Shown here piece by piece: positions 1 to 7,409 of a DNA stretch of 48,861 bases. How positions within the stretch are numbered: the stretch's first letter is position 1; every line of letters starts with the position of its first letter. Made by a program: the position numbers and the translations under genes. The notes beneath the pieces are model-generated. The model ran no database searches. It was not told the origin of the DNA and worked only from the letters and a program-made list of their open reading frames with translations. This DNA is from Bacteroidales bacterium (GTDB lineage: Bacteria > Bacteroidota > Bacteroidia > Bacteroidales > JAIPAP01), in NCBI GenBank assembly GCA_021740045.1, contig JAIPAP010000011.1, forward strand, positions 1-48,861, given 5' to 3'.

Positions 1-523
1 ACAGCATCATATCCAAAACGGCATGGGCCGTCATAGCAGTCACCAAACCGGTATAGCGAAACAAATATCCCATTCCGGCGATAAAAACAACCATCACCAC
101 ACCGTAAATACTGATCCGCCAGTTGAACGGATTGAGATACCCGTGCAGAAGTACAAAAAGAATGGCTGTAGTCCATAGCCCGATCAAGGGCTGCAAGGCG
201 CCGCGGAAAAAGATCTCCTCGCCTATTCCTGCACAAAGCGATACAAATATGATCCCAGCGGTATCTAGGTTCAACCGGGAAACAATACGGTGATAAAATT
301 TCCGCTCATCGGCAAAAAAGGGGCGTGAAACAATATAATTGGCGATTAATGAGGCGATGAACCCATAAGCTGCGCCGGTGAGTATTTGCAAAGGAAGCCT
401 CCAACCTTGTCCGAGAAGCTGTGAGAATTCAATCCCCTGAACATTTTCGATGATCAGGATGCCAAAACCCCCGAAAATGATGATGGTTATAAGGCCGAGA
501 AATAATACGATCTGGTTCCTCAT
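1..523 (-). CDS. CPBP family intramembrane metalloprotease (C-terminus cut by window edge)
   Basis: The frame opens at an ATG (523 downwards, starting MRNQIVLFLGL) and runs off the left edge after about 174 codons, so the C-terminus is missing. It is very hydrophobic, with several predicted membrane segments. It carries the CPBP (Abi/Rce1-like) signature: EEIFFRG at about residues 111-117, a histidine in LLHGYLNP, and a late AHAVLDM. In this family the Glu-Glu pair and the two later His motifs form the putative intramembrane metal site. The family includes CAAX-type proteases and many uncharacterised bacterial members; the substrate cannot be told from sequence. It is divergent from the amidase gene and separated from it by the dyad array. 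A TATTTTTG element lies just upstream on the minus strand. Confidence 0.85.
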   Translation of the reverse strand, partial: MRNQIVLFLGLITIIIFGGFGILIIENVQGIEFSQLLGQGWRLPLQILTGAAYGFIASLIANYIVSRPFFADERKFYHRIVSRLNLDTAGIIFVSLCAGIGEEIFFRGALQPLIGLWTTAILFVLLHGYLNPFNWRISIYGVVMVVFIAGMGYLFRYTGLVTAMTAHAVLDMML

Positions 524-542
524 CTCACAGCTTTCTTTTAAA

Positions 543-575
543 CAAAAATAAGTACTCGTTGAAAATTAAAGCCAA
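543..575 (-). promoter_or_regulatory. Promoter of the CPBP protease gene
   Basis: On the minus strand a TATTTTTG element (plus-strand 543-550) matches the Bacteroidota -7 consensus TAnnTTTG. A TTG (plus-strand 573-575) lies about 22 nt further upstream as a candidate -33 element. The ATG at 523 is about 20 nt downstream, giving a short leader. Confidence 0.5.
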
Positions 576-589
576 TCAAATTATTAAAT

Positions 590-695
590 TATAAAGCAAA
601 TGCTTTTTTTAGTTTATTATAGAGCATTTACTCTATATTTAAATATTATAGATCATTTGATCTATATTTGTTTATTATAGATCATTTGCATTATA
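590..695. repeat. Array of four AT-rich dyads at 28-29 bp spacing
   Basis: Four related units start at 590, 618, 647 and 676. Each begins TATA(A/G)A(G/T)C and has a central AAAT or ATTT flanked by complementary arms. The clearest is TATAGATC-ATTT-GATCTATA (647-666), a perfect 8-bp inverted repeat. The one at 618-637 has 7-bp arms (TATAGAG/CTCTATA). The first (AAAGC-AAAT-GCTTT) is shorter, and the last has a degenerate right arm. The dyad centres are 28, 29 and 29 bp apart. The array sits between the divergent CPBP and amidase genes, so an operator cluster is plausible. A TATATTTG element at 663-670 overlaps the third unit. Confidence 0.7.
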
Positions 696-834
696 ATTAA
701 TAGTAACCCTAACCCTCATCACAGGGAGATTGTTTATATATTTTCTTACTGGCTTGTAGCTCAATATATTCCTCTTGATATCATATTATGATAAAATCAA
801 AAAAACACCTTTACTTTGTATAAAAACATTCATA

Positions 835-2493
835 ATGAAAAGGACTCTATCAATATACGCACTATTAATTTTTTGCCTGATAACTTATTTCACTCAGGCT
901 CAAGAAACTGATACGATAACCAAAACAACCATTGGACATACCGAAAAACTCCTCGGATTGGAACTGGAGGAAAGCGAGCGGGACAGCATGTTGCAGAATA
1001 TTCAATCCTTACGAGGTGACTATGAACAAATAAGAGGCTATGGACTAAAGAATTCGGTAGCTCCGGCTCTGCTTTTTAATCCCCTTCCCCAAGGCTTTAA
1101 ACCTGATACAACGCAACAGCCCATTCAATGGCAACCGGAGGATAATATCGAAGTCCCTGAAAATAAGTCAAAACTGGCTTTTATGCCGGTATACAAATTA
1201 GCTTCTTTACTAAAAAACCGTAAGATCACCTCCACTGAATTGACCGGGCTATACCTGGACCGCCTCAAAAAATATAGCGATACCTTGAGGTGTTTGGTAA
1301 CCCTCACCGAAGACCTGGCCCTTAAACAGGCCCGAAAAGCTGATGCAGAAATCGCCAACGGCAACTACCGCGGGCCGCTCCACGGCATTCCGTATGGCGT
1401 TAAAGACCTGTTGGCTGTGAAGGGCTACAAAACCACCTGGGGCGCTATGCCATACCGCGATCAGCAATTGGATGAAACAGCCACTGTGGTTAAAAAGCTG
1501 GAAGAAGCCGGCGCTGTATTGGTTGCCAAATTAAGCATGGGTGCATTGGCGATGGGGGATGTTTGGTATGGTGGCGTTACCAAAAACCCCTGGGATTTGG
1601 AGCAAGGCTCAAGTGGTTCTTCGGCCGGTTCGGCAGCAGCTACCTCGGCAGGGTTAGTGGGATTTTCCATTGGCACCGAAACCTATGGTTCCATCGTTTC
1701 TCCTTCCACCCGTTGTGGAGTAACGGGTTTACGTCCCACCTTCGGAAGGGTAAGCCGGGCAGGAGCTATGGCGTTGAGTTGGTCGATGGATAAGATCGGG
1801 CCTATTTGCCGCTCGGCTAAAGACTGCGCAATGGTATTGGATGTTATCAAAGGGGTTGATGCCGGTGATCCTACAACCCGCAAAGCTGCTTTTAATTTTG
1901 ATCAAAATAAGGATATTAAAAATCTGAAAGTGGCTTATATCAAGGAATTCTTTTACGAGGATTATCGAAGCCGAAAAAACGACAGCCTTACCCTGGCAAA
2001 AATCCGCAGTTTGGGCATGAGTCCTGAGCCGGTGGAATTTCCTGATGATCTTCCGGTGAACAGCATGCTGATTATACTGGATGCTGAAGCTGCTGCTGCT
2101 TTTGATCAATTAACCCTTAGCGATCAGGATTCCATGCTGCGGGCACAGCACCGCAATGCCTGGCCCAATATTTTCAGATATTCGCGCTTTATCCCGGCAG
2201 TGGAATATGTACAAGCCAACCGGTTGCGGAGCCTGTTGATAGAGCAGATCCACGAATTTATGCAGGATTACGATGTGGTGATCACCCCATCTTTTGGCGG
2301 GAACCAATTGCTAACGACTAACCTTACGGGCCATCCGTGTGTTGTGATCCCCAATGGCTTTGATGAGAAGGGCCATCCCACCAGCATCAGCTTTATCGGT
2401 AACTTATATGATGAAGCTTCCCTGCTGGAATTTACCCATTATCTGCAACAGCATACCCAATGGGAAGAACAACACCCGGCATTTTTTAAGTAA
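835..2493 (+). CDS. Secreted amidase (amidase-signature family)
   Basis: Amidase-signature hydrolase of the GatA/fatty-acid-amide-hydrolase superfamily, predicted to cleave an unidentified amide outside the cytoplasm. The 552-residue product begins with a signal peptide (MKRTLSIYALLIFCLITYFTQA, cleavage near TQA-QE). The Ser-Ser-Lys triad can be placed: Lys190 in GVKDLLAVKG, the Gly/Ser-rich loop at 258-266 (GSSGSSAGS), and the likely nucleophile Ser286 in GTETYGSIVSPS. An open frame continues 20 codons upstream to 775, but the ATG at 835 directly precedes the signal peptide and is the better start. Residues 27-100 form an N-terminal extension before the catalytic core, so it is not a GatA subunit of an amidotransferase; no gatB or gatC is present. 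It stands alone, with the dyad array upstream. Confidence 0.88.
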   Translation: MKRTLSIYALLIFCLITYFTQAQETDTITKTTIGHTEKLLGLELEESERDSMLQNIQSLRGDYEQIRGYGLKNSVAPALLFNPLPQGFKPDTTQQPIQWQPEDNIEVPENKSKLAFMPVYKLASLLKNRKITSTELTGLYLDRLKKYSDTLRCLVTLTEDLALKQARKADAEIANGNYRGPLHGIPYGVKDLLAVKGYKTTWGAMPYRDQQLDETATVVKKLEEAGAVLVAKLSMGALAMGDVWYGGVTKNPWDLEQGSSGSSAGSAAATSAGLVGFSIGTETYGSIVSPSTRCGVTGLRPTFGRVSRAGAMALSWSMDKIGPICRSAKDCAMVLDVIKGVDAGDPTTRKAAFNFDQNKDIKNLKVAYIKEFFYEDYRSRKNDSLTLAKIRSLGMSPEPVEFPDDLPVNSMLIILDAEAAAAFDQLTLSDQDSMLRAQHRNAWPNIFRYSRFIPAVEYVQANRLRSLLIEQIHEFMQDYDVVITPSFGGNQLLTTNLTGHPCVVIPNGFDEKGHPTSISFIGNLYDEASLLEFTHYLQQHTQWEEQHPAFFK

Positions 2494-2525
2494 GCAGAGG
2501 ACTGCAGATTGAAGATTGGAGAATG

Positions 2526-2578
2526 TTTTGCTACCACCTACCAACTACGAGCTACCACCTACCAACTACAAACTACAA
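2526..2578. repeat. Short direct repeats in the amidase-porin gap
   Basis: The gap between the amidase and the next gene contains GCTACCACCTACCAACTAC twice in tandem, followed by two copies of AAACTAC. It is low-complexity and not coding. I see no hairpin or T-run marking it as a terminator. Confidence 0.6.
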
Positions 2579-2594
2579 ACTATATATAAACTTT

Positions 2595-2628
2595 TTGGGC
2601 TTATTCAGTAGATTTTTTCTATCTTTAC
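2595..2628 (+). promoter_or_regulatory. Promoter of the beta-barrel protein gene
   Basis: TATCTTTAC (2620-2628) resembles the Bacteroidota -7 element, and a TTG at 2595-2597 lies 22 nt upstream. The ATG at 2671 would have a leader of about 35 nt. Confidence 0.45.
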
Positions 2629-2670
2629 AATTCCAATAAAACCTTTTGATTAACCAAACATCCAAAAACC

Positions 2671-3399
2671 ATGAGAAATATTATTGTAAGCCTTATCCTG
2701 ATTATCATGCTTCCGGGATTTATGATGGCTCAAGAAAAAGAAAAACCCTCAAGGGAATTGAAGTTCAGTGCTTATTTTTCACCGGATTATACGTACAGAA
2801 TTCTAGAAGGAGATGGCGAAATACCCAAATCATTAATTCCCATGCTTGACTCACTGGAGTCTCCCCGCTTTGGTTATACAGCCGGAATTGGATTAGAGAT
2901 TCCTATCAATCCCAAATTCGCATTGACCACCGGTATTGCTTTAAGTGATAAAGGAGAAAAGTATAAGCAGTCGTCTTTTGTGATCATGGAACCGGATTCA
3001 CTATTAGAAGATCTACATCGTGTCGAAATAATTCATCATTATTATTTCATTGAAATCCCGGCGAATATCCAATACAATCTGCTCACTGGTAATAAACTTT
3101 CCCTATACGTAAAAGGTGGGTTATCTTTCAATTTTTTTGTAAACCATAATCAATCAATAACCTATTTTTATAAAGACGGTTCAGAGGAAGAGTTTAGCAA
3201 TGACCCGGATAACAAGGGTTTTAGCACCTTGAGTTTTGGAGCAATAGCGGCTATAGGAGTTCGCTATCAACTCACCCCACAATTTGAGTTAATGGCAGAA
3301 CCCATTTTTAAACACCATTTCACCTCCATTAGCGAAACCGATTTAAAGCAATACCCGTATTCCATTGGAGTGAATGTGGGAGTGGCATATGAGTTTTGA
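2671..3399 (+). CDS. Outer-membrane beta-barrel (porin-family/PorT-like) protein
   Basis: The 242-residue product has a signal peptide (MRNIIVSLILIIMLPGFMMAQ) and alternating hydrophobic strands typical of small outer-membrane barrels (FGYTAGIGLEIPINPKFALTTGIALSDKG, LSLYVKGGLSFNFFVN, GAIAAIGVRYQLTPQFELMAEP). It ends in the aromatic residue Phe (GVNVGVAYEF), as expected for substrates of the BAM complex. It resembles the outer-membrane beta-barrel/PorT-like families abundant in Bacteroidota. A specific role is not visible. It has its own promoter-like element and is not obviously in an operon. Confidence 0.75.
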   Translation: MRNIIVSLILIIMLPGFMMAQEKEKPSRELKFSAYFSPDYTYRILEGDGEIPKSLIPMLDSLESPRFGYTAGIGLEIPINPKFALTTGIALSDKGEKYKQSSFVIMEPDSLLEDLHRVEIIHHYYFIEIPANIQYNLLTGNKLSLYVKGGLSFNFFVNHNQSITYFYKDGSEEEFSNDPDNKGFSTLSFGAIAAIGVRYQLTPQFELMAEPIFKHHFTSISETDLKQYPYSIGVNVGVAYEF

Positions 3400-3484
3400 G
3401 CTGGATCAAGAAATCTAGCTTGTAACCCAAGGACTTGAAACTTTAAACTCACTTACTTTTCATATTTTCGCCATTCAATAATCA

Positions 3485-4498
3485 ATGTCGACGAAAAAGA
3501 ACAGCATGAACTACAAAGCAGACCCAACACGCTATGAGAAAATGCCCGTTCGAAGGTGTGGAAAAAGTGGATTGATATTGCCGGAGATCTCATTGGGCTT
3601 ATGGCACAACTTCGGGGGGATCGATGTATTTGAAAACGGACGGGAAATCATTCTGAAAGCCTTTGACTCAGGCATTTTTCATTTTGATCTGGCCAACAAT
3701 TACGGACCACCTCCCGGTTCGGCCGAGGAGAATTTCGGAAAAATCCTGAAGCAAGACCTGGCGCCCTACCGCGATGAGCTTGTTATTTCAACCAAAGCGG
3801 GATACCGCATGTGGGAAGGCCCTTTTGGTGAATGGGGCAGCCGGAAATACCTGGTGGCCAGCCTCGATCAATCCCTTAAGCGCATGGGACTGGATTATGT
3901 GGATATCTATTACTCCCACCGTTTTGACCCCGATACCGATATTGAAGAAACCCTTTACACCCTTCATACACTGGTTCAACAAGGAAAGGCTTTATATGTA
4001 GGGATTTCCTCCTATTCGGCCGAACAAACCCAACAAGCCGTTGCTTTCTTTAAGGAATTTAAAACTCCCTTTGTTATTCATCAGCCACGCTATAATATGT
4101 TCGACCGTTGGATTGAAAACGGTTTGGTGGAAGTGCTGGAGAAAAACAAGTTGGGAAGTATTGTTTTCTCTCCATTGGAGCAAGGCCTGTTAAGCACTAG
4201 ATATCTCGATGGAATCCCTGGTGATTCGAGGGCTGCCAGAGGAACCGGAAATTTCGATCAAACCGATATAAGCCAGGAAAAACTGGAAAAGATCAAGCAA
4301 CTGAATGAGTTGGCTCAAAACCGCGGACAGACTCTAGCCCAAATGGCACTGGCCTGGATACTCCGGCTACAAAGTATAACTTCAGTGTTAATTGGTCCAA
4401 GCCGTTTAAGCCAGATGGAAGAAAACATCAGGGCATTGGAAAACAAGCAGTTTTCACCGGAAGAACTGGACCGGATTGATGAGATAATGGCCAACTAA
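3485..4498 (+). CDS. YghZ-type aldo/keto reductase (L-glyceraldehyde 3-phosphate reductase)
   Basis: NADPH-dependent aldo/keto reductase closely resembling E. coli YghZ/Gpr, which reduces L-glyceraldehyde 3-phosphate and methylglyoxal. The AKR tetrad is readable: Asp and Tyr in HFDLANNYG, Lys in ISTKAGY, His in YYSHR. Family blocks such as PPPGSAEENFG, GSRKYLVASLDQSLKRMGL, ALYVGISSYS and TSVLIGPSR are intact. At 337 residues it is full length. The first ATG at 3485 adds seven residues; the ATG at 3506 (MNYKADPTRYEKM) matches the start of YghZ better and may be the real one. It is a single gene facing the trp attenuator region. Confidence 0.88.
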   Translation: MSTKKNSMNYKADPTRYEKMPVRRCGKSGLILPEISLGLWHNFGGIDVFENGREIILKAFDSGIFHFDLANNYGPPPGSAEENFGKILKQDLAPYRDELVISTKAGYRMWEGPFGEWGSRKYLVASLDQSLKRMGLDYVDIYYSHRFDPDTDIEETLYTLHTLVQQGKALYVGISSYSAEQTQQAVAFFKEFKTPFVIHQPRYNMFDRWIENGLVEVLEKNKLGSIVFSPLEQGLLSTRYLDGIPGDSRAARGTGNFDQTDISQEKLEKIKQLNELAQNRGQTLAQMALAWILRLQSITSVLIGPSRLSQMEENIRALENKQFSPEELDRIDEIMAN

Positions 4499-4562
4499 AA
4501 ATTATATCGACTATAAAACAATTACTTACAAGTTTTATTCAGATAATCCCAAACTTTAATTT

Positions 4563-4590
4563 TTGGAATCGATAATTCTATCTATTTTTG
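4563..4590 (+). promoter_or_regulatory. Promoter of the trp leader/trpB2 transcript
   Basis: TATTTTTG (4583-4590) matches TAnnTTTG exactly. TTG at 4563-4565 lies 17 nt upstream. Transcription would begin near 4597, about 14 nt before the leader-peptide ATG at 4611. Confidence 0.6.
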
Positions 4591-4610
4591 CGAATTGAAG
4601 AAAGAAAGAT

Positions 4611-4673
4611 ATGCATAAACTAATTCAAAATACAAACTGGTGGTGGCTAAGCTTATGGGAACGCTTCCTGTAA
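4611..4673 (+). CDS. Trp-rich leader peptide of trpB2 attenuator
   Basis: A 20-codon frame encodes MHKLIQNTNWWWLSLWERFL and stops at TAA (4671-4673). Four of the twenty codons are TGG: three in a row at 4638-4646 and one at 4656-4658. Tryptophan is the rarest amino acid, so this cluster is highly unlikely by chance. It lies behind a consensus promoter and before a rho-independent terminator and trpB2. This is the design of a ribosome-mediated tryptophan attenuator, where stalling at the Trp codons reports shortage of charged tRNA-Trp. A purine-rich stretch (AAGAAAGAAAGAT) precedes the ATG and could help initiation. The peptide probably has no function beyond being translated. Confidence 0.9.
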   Translation: MHKLIQNTNWWWLSLWERFL

Positions 4674-4734
4674 GAAGGCCATAGCTATGTTTAAAATATA
4701 GAAAAGGGCTTCCGCACAGGAAGCCCTTTTTTTT
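4651..4734 (+). promoter_or_regulatory. Tryptophan transcription attenuator (regions 1-4)
   Basis: Alternative pairings can be drawn by hand. Region 1 (4650-4658, AGCTTATGG, overlapping the fourth Trp codon) pairs with region 2 (4679-4686, CCATAGCT), with one bulged T. Region 2 (4674-4680, GAAGGCC) pairs instead with region 3 (4706-4712, GGGCTTC), with one G-G mismatch; this is the antiterminator. Region 3 (4706-4713, GGGCTTCC) pairs with region 4 (4719-4726, GGAAGCCC) to form the terminator. A ribosome stalled on the Trp codons covers region 1 and favours 2:3 and read-through. A ribosome reaching the stop at 4671 covers region 2 and favours 3:4 and termination. Confidence 0.8.
4702..4734 (+). 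terminator. Leader terminator upstream of trpB2
   Basis: A perfect 8-bp stem GGGCTTCC/GGAAGCCC with a 5-nt loop is followed by eight T residues. Four A residues before the stem can pair with the first Ts. It ends 35 nt before the trpB2 start codon and has no gene of its own to terminate except the leader. Confidence 0.92.
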
Positions 4735-4769
4735 ATGCACAAATTTTTAATGTCTAATAAAAACTAAAA

Positions 4770-6137
4770 ATGATGAAACAAAAGAAAATTGTACTAAACG
4801 AAGACCAAATGCCGACGCATTATTACAACATTGTAGCCGACATGCCCAACAAGCCACTGCCACCACTAAACCCGGAAACAATGGATCCCATTGGCCCCGA
4901 GGCGCTGTCCGGTATTTTTCCAATGGAATTGATACAACAGGAGGTTACGACCGAAAGGTATGTGGAGATCCCGGAAGAAGTAAGGGACATCTACAGGAAA
5001 TGGAGGCCCACGCCCATGTACCGGGCATACGAACTGGAAAAGGCCCTGGATACTCCGGCCAAAATTTACTACAAATATGAAGGAGTAAGTCCATCCGGTT
5101 CACATAAACCGAACACAGCAGTAGCTCAGGCATACTACAACAAGCAAGCCGGTATTAAAAAGATTACCACCGAAACCGGCGCGGGACAATGGGGCTCGGC
5201 CTTAAGCTTTGCCTGTTCGCAATTCGGGATGGAATGCGAAGTGTATATGGTCGGATTAAGCTATCACCACAAACCCTATCGCAAGATCATGATGAACACC
5301 TATGGCGCCGATGTTTATGCATCGCCATCGAACCGTACCAATGCCGGCCGGAAGGTACTGGCAGAAAACCCCGATTCACCGGGTAGTCTTGGCATTGCCA
5401 TTTCGGAAGCTATTGAAATGGCAACAAAGGATGAAAAAACTAATTATGCGCTGGGAAGCGTGCTTAACCACGTATTAATGCATCAAACCATCATTGGTGA
5501 AGAATCTATAAAACAAATGGAAATAGCAGGTGATATGCCTGATGTAATTGTTGGTCCTTTTGGTGGAGGCTCCAATTTTGCCGGGATCAGTTTTCCATTT
5601 ATTCGTAAAAACATCACCGAGGGAACCAATATCCGGTGCATTGCCAGTGAGCCGTCATCCTGTCCTAAATTAACCCGCGGGCAATTCCGCTATGACTTTG
5701 GCGATACAGCAGGTACAACACCACTGTTACCCATGTATACATTAGGTCATGAATTTATCCCAGCTCCCGTGCATGCCGGAGGATTGCGTTATCATGGTGC
5801 CGGTGTGGTTGTGAGCCAATTACTAAAAGACAAGCTCATAGAAGCAGCAGCCCACGATCAGGTGGAAGCCTTTGAGGCAGGTGTGCTGTTTGCTAAAACC
5901 GAAGGCATATTACCTGCCCCGGAAACCAATCATGCTATAGCCACAGCTATTCGTGAGGCTAACCGTTGTAAGGAGGAAGGAAAATCAGAAACCATCCTGA
6001 TCCATCTATGCGGACATGGTTATTTTGACCTGAAGGCTTATGAAGATTTCCACGCCGGCAAACTCACACGCCATGAGATCACCGAAGAGGAAATCAAAGC
6101 CTCATTGGATAAACTGAATATCCCCGAATTGGTATGA
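4770..6137 (+). CDS. trpB2: Tryptophan synthase beta-like protein TrpB2
   Basis: PLP-dependent enzyme of the TrpB2 branch, which makes tryptophan from indole and serine (or acts in indole salvage) without a tight TrpA partner. The 455-residue length and long N-terminal extension (TMDPIGPEALSGIFP) are typical of TrpB2 rather than TrpB1. The PLP lysine is Lys113 in SGSHKPNTA. TETGAGQWG, VGPFGGGSNFAG and the C-terminal LIHLCGHGYFDL are conserved blocks. Two ATGs (4770, 4773) are possible starts. No other trp gene is nearby, so the gene is a stand-alone transcription unit. The attenuator upstream ties its expression to tryptophan supply and supports a real role in Trp formation. Confidence 0.93.
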   Translation: MMKQKKIVLNEDQMPTHYYNIVADMPNKPLPPLNPETMDPIGPEALSGIFPMELIQQEVTTERYVEIPEEVRDIYRKWRPTPMYRAYELEKALDTPAKIYYKYEGVSPSGSHKPNTAVAQAYYNKQAGIKKITTETGAGQWGSALSFACSQFGMECEVYMVGLSYHHKPYRKIMMNTYGADVYASPSNRTNAGRKVLAENPDSPGSLGIAISEAIEMATKDEKTNYALGSVLNHVLMHQTIIGEESIKQMEIAGDMPDVIVGPFGGGSNFAGISFPFIRKNITEGTNIRCIASEPSSCPKLTRGQFRYDFGDTAGTTPLLPMYTLGHEFIPAPVHAGGLRYHGAGVVVSQLLKDKLIEAAAHDQVEAFEAGVLFAKTEGILPAPETNHAIATAIREANRCKEEGKSETILIHLCGHGYFDLKAYEDFHAGKLTRHEITEEEIKASLDKLNIPELV

Positions 6138-6169
6138 AATCCAATACGAGTTGGTTGGGTTAGTAATTG

Positions 6170-6205
6170 AAAAGCCGGAACTTCTTTACAGATTTTCCGG
6201 CTTTT
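6170..6205 (+). terminator. trpB2 terminator
   Basis: AAAAGCCGGAA (6170-6180) and TTCCGGCTTTT (6195-6205) form an 11-bp stem with a 14-nt loop, ending in a T-rich tail (CTTTTATTTT). It lies 33 nt after the trpB2 stop. Confidence 0.85.
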
Positions 6206-6471
6206 ATTTTGGGAGCACTTCGAAATAGCAGGGAGCATGGTGCATGGAGTTCGATGATGTAAGCAAGAGCTAAGAGACCGAAACCCAAATTGAGTGATTC
6301 TCGCTAACCGCCTGCCCCGATCCCAAAAACTTTCGGGACGGGGATTAAGAAAATGTAAGAAACGCAATCCCCAATTTTAAACTTTAAATGCCGAAAAAAC
6401 AGAAATCTTTGATTTCGTATTTTTTCGTGCATCCTCGAAAATTTTAAATTTTCGGGACTTAGAACCGAATA
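6206..6471. other. Non-coding convergent gap with three hairpins
   Basis: No credible gene lies between trpB2 and the end of cysE. Three inverted repeats are visible: CCCCG(A)TCCC...GGGACGGGG at 6315-6343; a long imperfect palindrome at 6392-6427 (CGAAAAAA and GAAATC arms, with T-runs in both directions); and CGAAAATTT-T-AAATTTTCG at 6436-6454. The middle one is the best candidate for the cysE terminator. Confidence 0.5.
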
Positions 6472-7398
6472 CTATATCCCCGCCCCATCTACATACCTTT
6501 GATCTAGTGGGCGTTGCTGAATGATCTTGGATTTGGGGGGAACATTTTTGGTCACCCAGATGTTACCGCCTATCATGGAGCCCTTACCAACAGTGATGCG
6601 GCCCAGAATAGTGGCATTGGCATAGATCACCACATCATCTTCCACAACGGGATGACGCGGAATGCCTTTGATGGGATTACCGTTTTCATCCAGCGGGAAA
6701 CTGCGGGCACCAAGGGTTACGCCTTGATAGACCTTCACGTTATTGCCAATTTTAGAGGTCTCCCCTATCACCACGCCGGTACCATGATCGATGGCAAAGT
6801 GCTCACCGATCTCTGCCGCCGGGTGAATATCGATACCGGTTTCGGAATGCGCCATTTCGGAGATAATACGCGGGATAAGCGGGACATTGATTTTGTAGAG
6901 TTCATGCGCTACCCGGTGATTGGTCATTGCCCTGATGGACGGATAGCTGAAGATGATCTCCCCCTGGCTTTTGGCTGCAGGATCGCCAAGATAGGCAGCT
7001 TTGACATCTGTGGCGAGCAGTCGCCTAATCTCCGGAAGGCGTTCGATCAGCATGGCTGCTTTATCCAGGGCTTCATCCTCGCAGTCTTCGCACCGGTAAC
7101 TATTTTCAGCCTTACAGGTAAAACATATTCCTTTTAAAACCTGGTCGGCCAACAAGCGGTAAATACGATCTACATTTACCCCAATGTGGTATTTTAAATT
7201 CTCGGGATGCAAGGAAGCATTGCCAAAATACCCTGGAAAGATCACTTCACGCAGCTTTTCGACAAGTTCGCTTAGAACCTTTACCGAAGGCATAGAACGG
7301 CCATGCTGTGGCATGTAGACCATCCGGGCCGACTCGGGCCGTGAAAGCTGGTCAATGGCATTTTGCATACTGTTTATGGTATTGGCCTTATACGTCAT
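6472..7398 (-). CDS. cysE: Serine O-acetyltransferase
   Basis: Transfers acetyl from acetyl-CoA to serine, giving O-acetylserine for the CysK encoded just upstream. The C-terminal half is a left-handed beta-helix acyltransferase (AAEIGEHFAIDHGTGVVIGETSKIG, KVYQGVTLGARSF, GRITVGKGSMIGGN), with the catalytic His in AIDHGTG. This is the EpsC-type 308-residue form. A CxxC-x7-CxxC cluster at residues 92-106 suggests a metal-binding insert in the N-terminal helical domain. The frame opens at GTG (7404), but the ATG at 7398 sits 5 nt after AGGAGG, part of an essentially perfect Shine-Dalgarno that overlaps the cysK stop codon. It is the second gene of a cysK-cysE operon. Confidence 0.92.
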   Translation of the reverse strand: MTYKANTINSMQNAIDQLSRPESARMVYMPQHGRSMPSVKVLSELVEKLREVIFPGYFGNASLHPENLKYHIGVNVDRIYRLLADQVLKGICFTCKAENSYRCEDCEDEALDKAAMLIERLPEIRRLLATDVKAAYLGDPAAKSQGEIIFSYPSIRAMTNHRVAHELYKINVPLIPRIISEMAHSETGIDIHPAAEIGEHFAIDHGTGVVIGETSKIGNNVKVYQGVTLGARSFPLDENGNPIKGIPRHPVVEDDVVIYANATILGRITVGKGSMIGGNIWVTKNVPPKSKIIQQRPLDQRYVDGAGI

Positions 7399-7409
7399 AA
7401 TCACCTCCT
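7399..7409 (-). promoter_or_regulatory. Strong Shine-Dalgarno of cysE overlapping the cysK stop
   Basis: On the minus strand AGGAGGTGATT directly precedes the ATG, a near-complete match to the anti-SD end of 16S rRNA. Such strong sites are unusual in Bacteroidota. It decides the start (7398) and suggests translational coupling with cysK. Confidence 0.85.

Noticed and set aside
590-695. CRISPR array interpretation of the 29-bp repeats
   Set aside because: The units follow each other without unique spacers, and no cas genes are present.
703-715. Telomere-like AACCCTAACCCT
   Set aside because: Only two units inside an ordinary bacterial intergenic region; chance is sufficient.
6514-7137. 207-codon plus-strand open frame opposite cysE
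   Set aside because: The minus-strand cysE is unambiguous; the plus-strand translation shows no family motif.
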